NCBI GenBank assembly: GCA_023400235.1
Contig: JAEXFI010000034.1
Location: 124,001 to 188,000 of the forward strand
Direction of reading: 5' to 3'
DNA length: 64,000 bases
Origin: Bacillota bacterium
Lineage (GTDB): Bacteria; Bacillota; Clostridia; Acetivibrionales; DSM-1351
Shown piece by piece: positions 37,078-45,724 of the stretch (positions are counted from its first letter, which is position 1; each line of letters begins with the position of its first letter). The notes beneath the pieces are model-generated. The model was not told the origin of the DNA and searched no databases. It saw only the letters and a list, made by a program, of their open reading frames with translations. Made by a program: the position numbers and the translations under genes.

Positions 37078-38532
37078 ATGTGGCACAGAAAAAACAGCCT
37101 GCTTTGCGTTTGTTTTATTTTAGTAAGCTTTTGGCTAATGAGCACAGGTTCAGTGCAAGGGCAGACCAGCAAAATAGAGGTGGAAAAAATTTTAAAAGAA
37201 GAAATAACCCCAAAAGTTGTCAACGGTATTGCATATATACCTGTGAAAAAGTTCTATGAGTCTCTTGGCTGGCAAGTCCAGTGGGATATTAGGAGAAGAG
37301 CGGTAACTGTTAAAAATGACAAAAGGCAGGTTGAATTTTCAAAAGGCAGCAGTACAGCCATAATCGACTCATACTATGAAGTCCTGCTGGAAAGCCCTGT
37401 AGTCATTCTGGAAGACAGGGCATATATATGCAGTTCCTTTGTAATACAGGAATTCGGTCTTAAAATAAAATGGGACAAGGATAAAAACACATTGCTGGTG
37501 TCTGGAAATGAAAGCCCAGTAATAAAGATAAGCGGAAGTGGAAATGTAATAGTACTGTCCGACAATCTGATCTTAAACATTTATGAGACATACGGCATGG
37601 ATACGGCCAGGGATATGCTGCAGCATGCGGACAGCCTGCTTTGCGGGGGGAAGCCGGGTGAGGCTCTGCAAAAATACAGGGAAGTAGCTGACAATATAGA
37701 AAAGGAGCAATGTCCCGATACCTATGCCCATGTCCTGTGGGGCATGGGAAATGCCTTAAGTGCAGCTGCGGGGCTTAAGGATTCCCGTGCCGACCTGGAG
37801 GCAGCCGTTGATTTATATTCTAGAGCGGCAGACATATACCGGAAGGACGGTAACCCCGACTATCTGCTTGTATTCAACAATATTGGACTTTGCTACAGCC
37901 GCTTGTACGACCTTACTTCAGAGAAGCAGTTTCTGGAGCTGGCCAGAAGCATGTTCAGTACCGCAATAGAGAAGCTGGATGCTGAGGGTGAGAAGCCTGC
38001 GGCGGCGGCCATTCTTGAAAACCTTGGAAAAACCTTAAGCGCACTGGGAGACAAGGAAGCTGCAATGAAGCAGCTTAAGGAAGCCATAAATACATATGAA
38101 TACCTCCTTGGGGCCTGCAGCGCTGAGGATGACCCTGAGCAATGGGCCGATATAACGGTAAGGCTGGGAGAGCTGTATATTGAGCTGTCCTTTTTGTATG
38201 ACGGTGAGAATAATCTGCTCATTTCAAAGGACTATCTTGAAAAGGCCCTGAAAATCAGAAATATCGAAAGCTACCCCCTTGATTATGCAAAAGTTCACGA
38301 ATTTCTTGGGGATGTGTATACATATCTTTTTGCAAGCCACCAGATTCCGGATTATTTAAATAGTGCCATTGAGGCGTATCAGGAAAGTCTCAGCATATAC
38401 TCCGCTGATAAAAATTCCCCGAAGGCTGAAACGGTTAATAACAAGCTGGACAGACTATATCACTGGCCGGGGATATCTTCTGAGGGGGCTGAAGCAGGCC
38501 ATAAGGGAAAAATCCGTGAGGAAAGCCTGTAG
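37078..38532 (+). CDS. Secreted copper-amine-oxidase-like / TPR protein
   Basis: 484 residues. An N-terminal signal segment (SLLCVCFILVSFWLMSTG) is followed by a copper amine oxidase N-terminal-like domain, commonly an extracellular module in clostridia (NGIAYIPVKKFYESLGWQVQ, residues about 55-140). A short G/N/V motif follows (IKISGSGNVIVLSDNLILNI), then TPR-like helical repeats to the end. No catalytic residue is seen; a scaffold or binding role outside the membrane is likely. It begins 50 bases after the repeat protein and precedes a larger homologue at 38892. Confidence 0.8.
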   Translation: MWHRKNSLLCVCFILVSFWLMSTGSVQGQTSKIEVEKILKEEITPKVVNGIAYIPVKKFYESLGWQVQWDIRRRAVTVKNDKRQVEFSKGSSTAIIDSYYEVLLESPVVILEDRAYICSSFVIQEFGLKIKWDKDKNTLLVSGNESPVIKISGSGNVIVLSDNLILNIYETYGMDTARDMLQHADSLLCGGKPGEALQKYREVADNIEKEQCPDTYAHVLWGMGNALSAAAGLKDSRADLEAAVDLYSRAADIYRKDGNPDYLLVFNNIGLCYSRLYDLTSEKQFLELARSMFSTAIEKLDAEGEKPAAAAILENLGKTLSALGDKEAAMKQLKEAINTYEYLLGACSAEDDPEQWADITVRLGELYIELSFLYDGENNLLISKDYLEKALKIRNIESYPLDYAKVHEFLGDVYTYLFASHQIPDYLNSAIEAYQESLSIYSADKNSPKAETVNNKLDRLYHWPGISSEGAEAGHKGKIREESL

Positions 38533-38677
38533 TGAGGGCGGGATTTATAAGAAAGGCAAAGACCTTAAGAAGATGTAAAGAATTGAAGGACAGTAAAGAG
38601 CAGGACGGTTAATAAAATAATGGACGGGAAGCTGGCAAAATTTAAAAGATACCAGCAACGCGCAGGAGGATAATAGC

Positions 38678-38784
38678 TTGAAAGATACATGCTGTGTGTC
38701 AATGTGACTTTCAAGCAGCGAAAGCCACTGGGTGTCTTTCATTACTATTTGTGTCGCAGCGGTAGCGGCGAAATGGAGATTAGC
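38678..38784 (+). repeat. Leader repeat copy B
   Basis: It starts with TTGAAAGATACAT behind GGAGG and shares the GAAAGCCACT...GTGTCTTTCATTACTATTTGTGT core with copies A and C. The second hairpin has a different sequence but keeps pairing (TCGC-A-GC...GC-G-GCGA, 38754-38771). It is tandem with copy C at a 107-base spacing. Confidence 0.75.
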
Positions 38785-38891
38785 GTGAAAGCTACATTTG
38801 GTAAGTCAAAGTGGATTTCACGCAGAGAAAGCCACTGCGTGCCTTTCATTACTATTTGTGTACGCGCTATGCGCGTAGATTGGAGATTAAA
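38785..38891 (+). repeat. Leader repeat copy C before the large TPR protein
   Basis: Nearly identical to copy A (18816) and ends in the same TACGCGC/GCGCGTA hairpin (38861-38877), followed by TTGGAGATTAAA and the ATG at 38892. The outer stem is weaker than in copy A (one C-C mismatch). The small reading frame of copy A continues here into the next gene, so it is not kept as a closed ORF. Confidence 0.8.
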
Positions 38892-41549
38892 ATGTATAAT
38901 TTCAGGCTGAGAGTTACCATGGGTTTAGTACTTATTTTAATATTGATGTCAGGTATTTGCATTGCAGGAGCAGGGGAAGTGAAGGTGGAACTGAACGGCA
39001 GAGGCATAGCTCTGGATGCGGTTCCCGTTATAGTGGGAGACAGGGTGTTTGTTCCTGTAAAAGAAACCTTAAAGCTCTTTGGCTTTGAAGTGAGATGGGA
39101 TTTAAAAAGCGGAACCGCAACTTGTATAAAGAACAGCAAAAAGATAGTAGTCAGAACACGCAGCAGGACAGCAAGGCTCAACGATGAAAATTTTTCCCTG
39201 AGCGGTGAAACATTTATACTCCAGGGTAGAATGTATGCTCCTGTAGATTTGATTGATAACTGCCTGGAAATGCAGACTTATTGGAATACTGGAGAGAAAA
39301 AGTTAGAAATATGGACAGAAAATACAGCTGATATCAGACTTCTCACCGATAACAGCATTGTGTTAATCGGAAGTGACAATATAGTGGGAGTCAGTACAAT
39401 ATTGAGCCCCGGCAAGGTAAGAGACCGGATAAATAAGGCTCAGGAGCTTTTAAAGGGAAATAATATCACCGGCTCACTGTATGAGTATGAAGAAATATTG
39501 AAGAGTGTTTCCAGTACAAAGAACCCTGTGGAATTCGGAGAAATAAAAATCGGAATGTGCAGGGCCTATATGGCCTTGTCAATGATAGTAAACAAGGAGG
39601 AAAATCTGCAGAGGGCTGCAGGTCTTGCACAGGAAGCCTTAAAGGTCTGTTCTCAGTATAAATACGGTGAAATATACGGATCAGCGCAGCTGTGTCTTTC
39701 AAGGGCATACCATGAGCTGTCAATGGTAAGAGATGCCGGGAAAAACATTGCCAAGGCACTGGAAGCCTCAAACAATGCATTAAAGGTATGCTCACCCCAA
39801 AAAAACACCGGATTGTACATAAATGCCAAGTACACAATAGGGAATGCATATGTGAGAATGAATGGCATAAAGTACAGCGCAGAAGGGCTTACAGCTGCCC
39901 GCAGGGCATACGAACAGGCATTGGAACTGGTGGATAAAAAAAGGAATCCCTTGGAATACGCCAAGATAAAAACCGGTAGAGCTGTTGCTTTTTACAACCT
40001 GTCCGACAAAAAGGATGCGGATAATCTGCATATGGTCATGGAGGAGCTAAACCAGGCGCTGGAAGCGCTGGATTACGATAAAAGTTCATATTCCTATATC
40101 AGGGCCTTAAATAATATGGGCCTGTGCCTTACCCGTCTGGCTGAAATGGAGGAGCCGGAAAAAAATCTGCTTAAGGCAATCGACATATATAACGACATGC
40201 TTTCCCGAAGCAAGGAGTATGTATTTGAGCTGGCTCTGGCCAACGCTGAAATAGGGAAAGCCTATGGTGATTTGAGCGATATATCAAATACACGGGATAA
40301 TCTTTATAAATCCTTAGATGCATTTGACAAATCCCTGGAAGTAATAACAATAACACGATTTCCGCTGTTTTATGCCGATATACAGCGCTGCAGGGCCAAT
40401 TCCTATAATGGTCTGGCCAACTTAACAGACAAGGAAAAAAATCTGGACCTGTCAATTACAGCACTGAGAGAAGCTCTGAAAATATCCACCGTTGACAGGT
40501 ATCCCACTGATTATGCCTTCGTCAAGCTGGCATTGGGAACCGCTTATATGAATCTATGGGAGATAAGGGAGCCGGAAAAAAACCTTCTTGAGGCAATTGC
40601 AAATTTTAAGGCGGCACTATGGGTAATCACACCGGAGAATTATCCTCATCAGTACGCCGGAACCTATAATAACATAGGGAACGCCTGCTATTACTTATGT
40701 ATAGTAAAGAATAACGACCAAAATGCTCAGGAGGGTATAGAGGCCTTTGAAAAGGCCCTTGCCATATTCACCCATGACTCGTTTCCAGTCAGATACGGAC
40801 TTGCTCATAACAACCTTGGCAATATTTATCTGTTTTTGGCAGACTTGAAGAATCCGGAGGAAAATCTGTTAAGGGCTGCAAAGGAATATGAGCTGGCGCT
40901 GGACATCTTCACCCCGGAGGAATACCCTCTGGACTTTGCCATGGCAAAATTCAATTTGGGCTCGGTTTATTACAAGTATTCCGAAAAAGATAACGATGAA
41001 CAATACCTGATAAAAACTATGGCTGCATATAATGAAGTACTCAGGGTATGTACCCTTGAGGGCTATCCCTTATACCATGCCAAGGCACAGGTAGCACAGG
41101 CAGGGGCATATTCCAATTATGCAAGGGCAGGTCACGAAGAGTATTACACCCTGGCTTTTGAAGCTTATACTCAAGCATTAAAGGTCATTACAGCAAAAAA
41201 TGATCCCCTGGATTACGCCCTTATATTAAAGGGACAAGGAGCAAACTACAGGAATATGGGAGCGGGCAGAGGAACGGAAGCTGATTTGAACAAGGCAATA
41301 GAGAACTATACCCAGGCACTGGAAATATGTACAGCGCAAGATTATCCCCTCTATTATGGTGAGATACAGACGGAAATGGGACGTGCATATCTGGAGCTTG
41401 CAAAAATAAAGAATTCCAGGGTGAATGCTTCAGAGGCAATAAAGTGTTTTGACGAAGCAATAAAGGTTTTTCAGCAGAACCATAATTCCACGGCCTATAA
41501 CAATGCAGTGAAATACAGGGAAGCAGCAGGGGAAATCCTGCAGAATTAA
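38892..41549 (+). CDS. Large secreted copper-amine-oxidase-like / TPR repeat protein
   Basis: 885 residues. A signal segment (MGLVLILILMSGICIAGAG) leads into a copper amine oxidase N-terminal-like domain (GDRVFVPVKETLKLFGFEVR), a G/N/V motif (LTDNSIVLIGSDNIVGV) and about fifteen TPR-like repeats of about 45 residues, often including NNLGNIY or EPEKNLLEAI. The layout equals that of the 37078 product with more repeats, suggesting duplication and expansion. The protein probably scaffolds partners at the cell surface. The ATG at 38892 follows GGAG and leader repeat C; the frame upstream to 38811 is the repeat itself. Confidence 0.8.
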   Translation: MYNFRLRVTMGLVLILILMSGICIAGAGEVKVELNGRGIALDAVPVIVGDRVFVPVKETLKLFGFEVRWDLKSGTATCIKNSKKIVVRTRSRTARLNDENFSLSGETFILQGRMYAPVDLIDNCLEMQTYWNTGEKKLEIWTENTADIRLLTDNSIVLIGSDNIVGVSTILSPGKVRDRINKAQELLKGNNITGSLYEYEEILKSVSSTKNPVEFGEIKIGMCRAYMALSMIVNKEENLQRAAGLAQEALKVCSQYKYGEIYGSAQLCLSRAYHELSMVRDAGKNIAKALEASNNALKVCSPQKNTGLYINAKYTIGNAYVRMNGIKYSAEGLTAARRAYEQALELVDKKRNPLEYAKIKTGRAVAFYNLSDKKDADNLHMVMEELNQALEALDYDKSSYSYIRALNNMGLCLTRLAEMEEPEKNLLKAIDIYNDMLSRSKEYVFELALANAEIGKAYGDLSDISNTRDNLYKSLDAFDKSLEVITITRFPLFYADIQRCRANSYNGLANLTDKEKNLDLSITALREALKISTVDRYPTDYAFVKLALGTAYMNLWEIREPEKNLLEAIANFKAALWVITPENYPHQYAGTYNNIGNACYYLCIVKNNDQNAQEGIEAFEKALAIFTHDSFPVRYGLAHNNLGNIYLFLADLKNPEENLLRAAKEYELALDIFTPEEYPLDFAMAKFNLGSVYYKYSEKDNDEQYLIKTMAAYNEVLRVCTLEGYPLYHAKAQVAQAGAYSNYARAGHEEYYTLAFEAYTQALKVITAKNDPLDYALILKGQGANYRNMGAGRGTEADLNKAIENYTQALEICTAQDYPLYYGEIQTEMGRAYLELAKIKNSRVNASEAIKCFDEAIKVFQQNHNSTAYNNAVKYREAAGEILQN

Positions 41550-41696
41550 ATTACATCTGCCGAAAAATCAGGCAGGTCAATTGCCGGTCAACCGCAGGAC
41601 TACCTAAGCAGGTTAAGCTGTCAGTACAAATGTGATAATCTGAAATTAAAATTAAAATTATTCAGTTATACATAAATGACAAGGTGTGAGGTAGAA

Positions 41697-43487
41697 ATGT
41701 TGAAGCTTAAGGATTTGAAAAAAAATAAAGATTTTCTGCTCATAAGGAGGGTCTTTAAATACCTTCGTCCGTATAAGGGCAGATTAGGCCTGGCATTTGT
41801 ACTGATACTGGGCGGTATAGGTACGGGCCTTGCAGGGCCGGTGTTCTGGGGCAGGATACTTGACGGGCTTTTTGAAAATAACCTGGAGGGTGCCCTGCAC
41901 AATATTTTCTACAGCTTGGTAACAGGCATATTAACCTTTATCCTGTCATATTTCCAGTCATATATTTTCTCTTCTCTGAACCAGAATATAATATTTGACC
42001 TTAAGAAAGACATGTATAAGGCCCTGCTGAATCTCCCGGTGCAGGCCTATGACTTAACCGACAGCGGAGAACTGATGTCCAGGCTCCATGGAGACGCAGC
42101 AGAGGTTGCCAATACTATCACCGGTACGTTGCTCAATGGGGTTGTGGATATACTGAGACTTGCAGCCACGGGCATGGCGGTTCTTGCCATAAGTGGAAGA
42201 TTGGCAATGATTATAGCAGTATCGTTCCCACTATCTTACTTTATAGCCTACAAGGCAGGTAAAAAAATCAGAGTCTGCAATAAACACCTTTCAGAGTTGA
42301 ATGATAAATATTACAGTAATACCGGAGGAGCCATCTGGGGTATCAGGGAGGTAAAAAGCCTGGGGATAAAAGGTGAAATGCTGGCCTCTTTTACCAGGCT
42401 TGCTGTAAGTCTGAAGGAAAAGCTGATTTCAATACAGCTTGTAGGCTCTATGGCCCAACTAATGCTGAATTCTGTAAATACACTGGTTCAGGCGGCAATA
42501 ACAATAGCCGGAGGAGTGTTGGTAGTAAGCGGTGCCTTGCATATCCAGTTCTTTATAGCCTGTTATACATATTCAGGGCAGCTCACCGGCTCGCTGTCCA
42601 ATATTAGCAGGGTGGGGCTCAGCCTGCAGCAGATTATGAATTCACTTGAAAGAATATTTCTGCTGGTGGACGGACTTGGATATCCTCCTGAGAGCTTTGG
42701 CAATAAAGTCAAAGCAGACATTTGCGGAAATATAAGGTTCGAAAATGTCTCATTTGCATATTCAGGAGGACAGAAGGTTCTGGACAAGGTTACGCTGGAT
42801 ATTCCGGAAGGGAGGCGAACGGCTCTTGTGGGCAGCAGCGGAAGCGGAAAAACCACCCTGTTCAATCTGCTGCTCAGGTTCTACCAGCCCTCGTCAGGCC
42901 GGGTACTTGTTGACGGTATGGATCTACAGGAAATGAGTGAGGAAGCTTTGCGAGAACATATTTCAGTTGTACGCCAGGAGCCATATCTCTTCACAATGTC
43001 AATCAGGGACAACCTGCTGCTGGCAAATCCAGGAGCAACCCGGCAGCAGATTGAAACCGCCTGTAAAAGAGCCTATATACATGATTTTATTGAAAGTCTG
43101 CCCTTAAAATATGATTCACTATTGGGCGAAAACGGTATTAACCTCTCAGGTGGACAGAGACAGAGAATTGCCATTGCCAGAGCTTTGATCAAGAAATCCA
43201 AGATAATACTTTTCGATGAGGCCACTTCTTCTCTTGACAATGAATCGCAATTTTTTATAAGCAAGGCAATAAATGAAATATCGGGAGCTTGCACTGTGGT
43301 CATTATTGCACACAGGCTTTCCACAATAATCCAAGCTGATGTCATATATGTCATGGACAAGGGCGGAATAGCGGGACAGGGCTGCCACAGCTCTCTGATA
43401 AATGAGAACTGTGTGTATAGAAAGCTTTACAGGGCTGAGGTTGAGCTCATGGATGACAGCAGCAAGGAAGAGGTTCTAAAGGGGTAA
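41697..43487 (+). CDS. ABC exporter, fused membrane and ATPase domains
   Basis: 596 residues. Six membrane segments are followed by an ATPase with Walker A GSSGSGKTT, signature LSGGQRQR, Walker B IILFDEATSSLD and the H-loop AHRLS. It is a half transporter that would act as a homodimer. No C39 peptidase domain is present, so it is not a leader-cleaving peptide exporter. It is co-directional with the TPR genes, 147 bases downstream. It is the nearest exporter to the RiPP locus and may export that product, but this is only positional evidence. The ATG at 41697 follows GAGGT. Confidence 0.9.
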   Translation: MLKLKDLKKNKDFLLIRRVFKYLRPYKGRLGLAFVLILGGIGTGLAGPVFWGRILDGLFENNLEGALHNIFYSLVTGILTFILSYFQSYIFSSLNQNIIFDLKKDMYKALLNLPVQAYDLTDSGELMSRLHGDAAEVANTITGTLLNGVVDILRLAATGMAVLAISGRLAMIIAVSFPLSYFIAYKAGKKIRVCNKHLSELNDKYYSNTGGAIWGIREVKSLGIKGEMLASFTRLAVSLKEKLISIQLVGSMAQLMLNSVNTLVQAAITIAGGVLVVSGALHIQFFIACYTYSGQLTGSLSNISRVGLSLQQIMNSLERIFLLVDGLGYPPESFGNKVKADICGNIRFENVSFAYSGGQKVLDKVTLDIPEGRRTALVGSSGSGKTTLFNLLLRFYQPSSGRVLVDGMDLQEMSEEALREHISVVRQEPYLFTMSIRDNLLLANPGATRQQIETACKRAYIHDFIESLPLKYDSLLGENGINLSGGQRQRIAIARALIKKSKIILFDEATSSLDNESQFFISKAINEISGACTVVIIAHRLSTIIQADVIYVMDKGGIAGQGCHSSLINENCVYRKLYRAEVELMDDSSKEEVLKG

Positions 43488-43728
43488 AACAGGTGCGTGA
43501 CTTTTTGCATCTGGAAGCATTTTCAATTATGTGTAAATATTTTGTTGTATAATTTTGCACTAAGTTGTAGACAAGAATTTGCACATTTAAACAAGTTGTT
43601 CTATTTTGTCTGGCTGCCCAATTAATTAAAATGTAAATATACAAGACAGGTTAAAAGGTGATTTTGACTATGAACGCCTGTTATTGACATTTACATACAT
43701 AATACATTATGAAGGGTGGCATTTTCTC

Positions 43729-44721
43729 ATGGGATCGAGTTTGACTACAAAAAAGGGCAAAGCCCTTTCGCCAGTGTATAAACACGGGTTTTTGTATGAG
43801 TTGAAAAAGAATAAAGTACTATTTCTTATGATGCTCCCTGCATTGGCTGTAATATTAGTGAATAACTATTTACCGATGGCAGGAGTGTTGATTGCTTTTA
43901 AGAACTTCAAATATTTCGGAAGAAATTTCTTTGAAAACTTCTTTAAAAGTAAATGGGTGGGACTGGAAAATTTTGAATTCTTCACATCCACACCGGACGC
44001 TTTTACAATAACAAGAAATACACTTTTATACAATCTTGCATTTATTGTTATCGGTTTGGTAATTTCAGTTTTCTTTGCAATAATTCTCAATGAAATAAAA
44101 GGTAAATATACATCGAAGTTTTATCAGGCAAGCATGTTTCTTCCTTATTTTATGTCATGGATAGTAGTCAGCTATCTGGTGTTTGCATTATTAAGTGAAG
44201 AACAGGGCTTTGTAAACAAGAGCCTGCTGCCTATGATGGGTGTGAGTCCGGATGCACTTCCTTCCTGGTATGGAGACCCGGGCAAGTGGCCGATTATATT
44301 AACTCTTGTAAATACCTGGAAATTTACGGGCTACAACTGTGTTGTTTATGTAGCCGCAATAGCAGGTATCGACCAGGAGTTCTACGAAGCTGCAACTGTT
44401 GACGGAGCCTCAAGATTCTACCAGATCAGAAAGATCACAATACCTTTGCTGACACCTTTGATGATAATATTGACCCTGCTTGCAGTGGGACGTGTCTTCT
44501 ATTCGGATTTCGGTCTGTTCTTCAGTGTTACAAGAAATGTTGGTAGCCTATTCGACACGATAGGAGTTATAGACACTTACGTTTATAATGCCCTGCGTAA
44601 CCTCAATGACGTGGGAATGGCATCAGCGGCCGGTTTATATCAATCATTGTGCGGGTTTATCCTGGTTTTGTCCTCTAACCTGATTGTCAGGAAGATAGAC
44701 CCGGATAAAGCACTGTTTTAG
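43729..44721 (+). CDS. Sugar ABC transporter permease (LplB type)
   Basis: 330 residues, six membrane segments, with the LplB-family N terminus (KNKVLFLMMLPALAVILVNNYLPMAGVLIAF) and EAA loop (QEFYEAATVDGASRFYQIRKITIPLLTP). It forms the channel with the following permease. Given the cellobiose phosphorylase downstream, cellobiose or cellodextrin is the likely substrate. The ATG at 43729 follows AAGGGTGG. The 241-base gap in front is AT-rich, with no confident promoter assigned. Confidence 0.9.
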   Translation: MGSSLTTKKGKALSPVYKHGFLYELKKNKVLFLMMLPALAVILVNNYLPMAGVLIAFKNFKYFGRNFFENFFKSKWVGLENFEFFTSTPDAFTITRNTLLYNLAFIVIGLVISVFFAIILNEIKGKYTSKFYQASMFLPYFMSWIVVSYLVFALLSEEQGFVNKSLLPMMGVSPDALPSWYGDPGKWPIILTLVNTWKFTGYNCVVYVAAIAGIDQEFYEAATVDGASRFYQIRKITIPLLTPLMIILTLLAVGRVFYSDFGLFFSVTRNVGSLFDTIGVIDTYVYNALRNLNDVGMASAAGLYQSLCGFILVLSSNLIVRKIDPDKALF

Positions 44722-44734
44722 GAGGTAGGAAGAG

Positions 44735-45649
44735 ATGAAACATAATGAGAACTCAAATACACTTAATACGGTTTCACCTTTTTGGAACGGACTATTTCAT
44801 GTAATTTTTGCATTGTATTCACTGGCCTGTATCATACCGCTGCTGCTGGTAATCGGTGTTTCCTTCACCGATGAAAAAACAGTAGTGACCTCAGGTTACA
44901 GCTTTATACCCAAGGTGTTCAGCCTCGAGGCATACAAGTGGGTTATAAAAAGCGGAGACGCCATAGTAAGGGCTTACGGCTTATCCATAATGATTACCAT
45001 AGTGGGTACTATCCTGAGTGTTTCAATAATAGCAATGTTTGCTTACGTAATATCAAGAAAAGACTTTAAATATAGAAATACTTTTTCCTTTATAGTGTTT
45101 TTCACCATGATATTTAACGGTGGTCTGGTGCCCTGGTATATGGTATACACAAACTTCCTGCACATCAATGATACCCTGGCGGCATATATTGTTCCTTCGC
45201 TGGTGAATGCATGGTATGTAATGATTATGAGGACCTTCTTCCAGACAAATGTACCTGATTCTCTTATAGAATCGGCAAAGATTGACGGAGCAGGAGAATT
45301 CAGGATTTTTATTCAGATAGTAATACCACTGGCAAAACCCGGTTTGGCAACAATAGCATTATTTCAGACACTGGGCTTCTGGAATGACTGGTATCTGCCC
45401 TTAATGCTTATTGAAAACGCCAAGCTGTATAATCTCCAATATATTTTGTACAAGACACTTACTGCCATACAGTATCTGGCAACAGCTTCCAACATGACGC
45501 AGGGCACGGCGGAAATATTGGCAAAACTGCCTTCGGAAACAGCACGTATGGCCATGTGTGTAATGGCCATAGGTCCTATAATACTGGCTTATCCCTTCTT
45601 CCAGAAGTACTTTGTAAAAGGTCTTACAGTTGGTGCAGTTAAAGGCTAA
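44735..45649 (+). CDS. Sugar ABC transporter permease (YtcP type)
   Basis: 304 residues with six membrane segments and the EAA loop (DSLIESAKIDGAGEFRIFIQIVIPLAKPGL), ending in YFVKGLTVGAVKG as YtcP homologues do. It starts 13 bases after the LplB-type gene behind AGGAGG and forms the second channel half. No ATPase gene is in the cluster, consistent with a shared ATPase. Confidence 0.92.
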   Translation: MKHNENSNTLNTVSPFWNGLFHVIFALYSLACIIPLLLVIGVSFTDEKTVVTSGYSFIPKVFSLEAYKWVIKSGDAIVRAYGLSIMITIVGTILSVSIIAMFAYVISRKDFKYRNTFSFIVFFTMIFNGGLVPWYMVYTNFLHINDTLAAYIVPSLVNAWYVMIMRTFFQTNVPDSLIESAKIDGAGEFRIFIQIVIPLAKPGLATIALFQTLGFWNDWYLPLMLIENAKLYNLQYILYKTLTAIQYLATASNMTQGTAEILAKLPSETARMAMCVMAIGPIILAYPFFQKYFVKGLTVGAVKG

Positions 45650-45651
45650 TA

Positions 45652-45682
45652 CCATATTGGACTTATTTAGTTCCAAATATGG
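45652..45682 (+). other. Stem-loop between permease and binding-protein genes
   Basis: CCATATTGGA and TCCAAATATGG can pair around a 10-base loop; no T tract follows. It may stabilise the binding-protein mRNA, which is usually needed in excess. Confidence 0.5.
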
Positions 45683-45724
45683 ACAAAGCATAAATAATAT
45701 TTATAATTTTAAGGAGGTTAACAC

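Noticed and set aside
38689..38910. 73-codon frame across the leader repeats
   Set aside because: It runs through both repeat copies and into the next gene without matching the copy A frame in layout; likely chance.
41697..43487. Peptidase-containing RiPP exporter
   Set aside because: The N terminus begins with membrane segments and has no C39 cysteine protease domain; any role in RiPP export is positional only.
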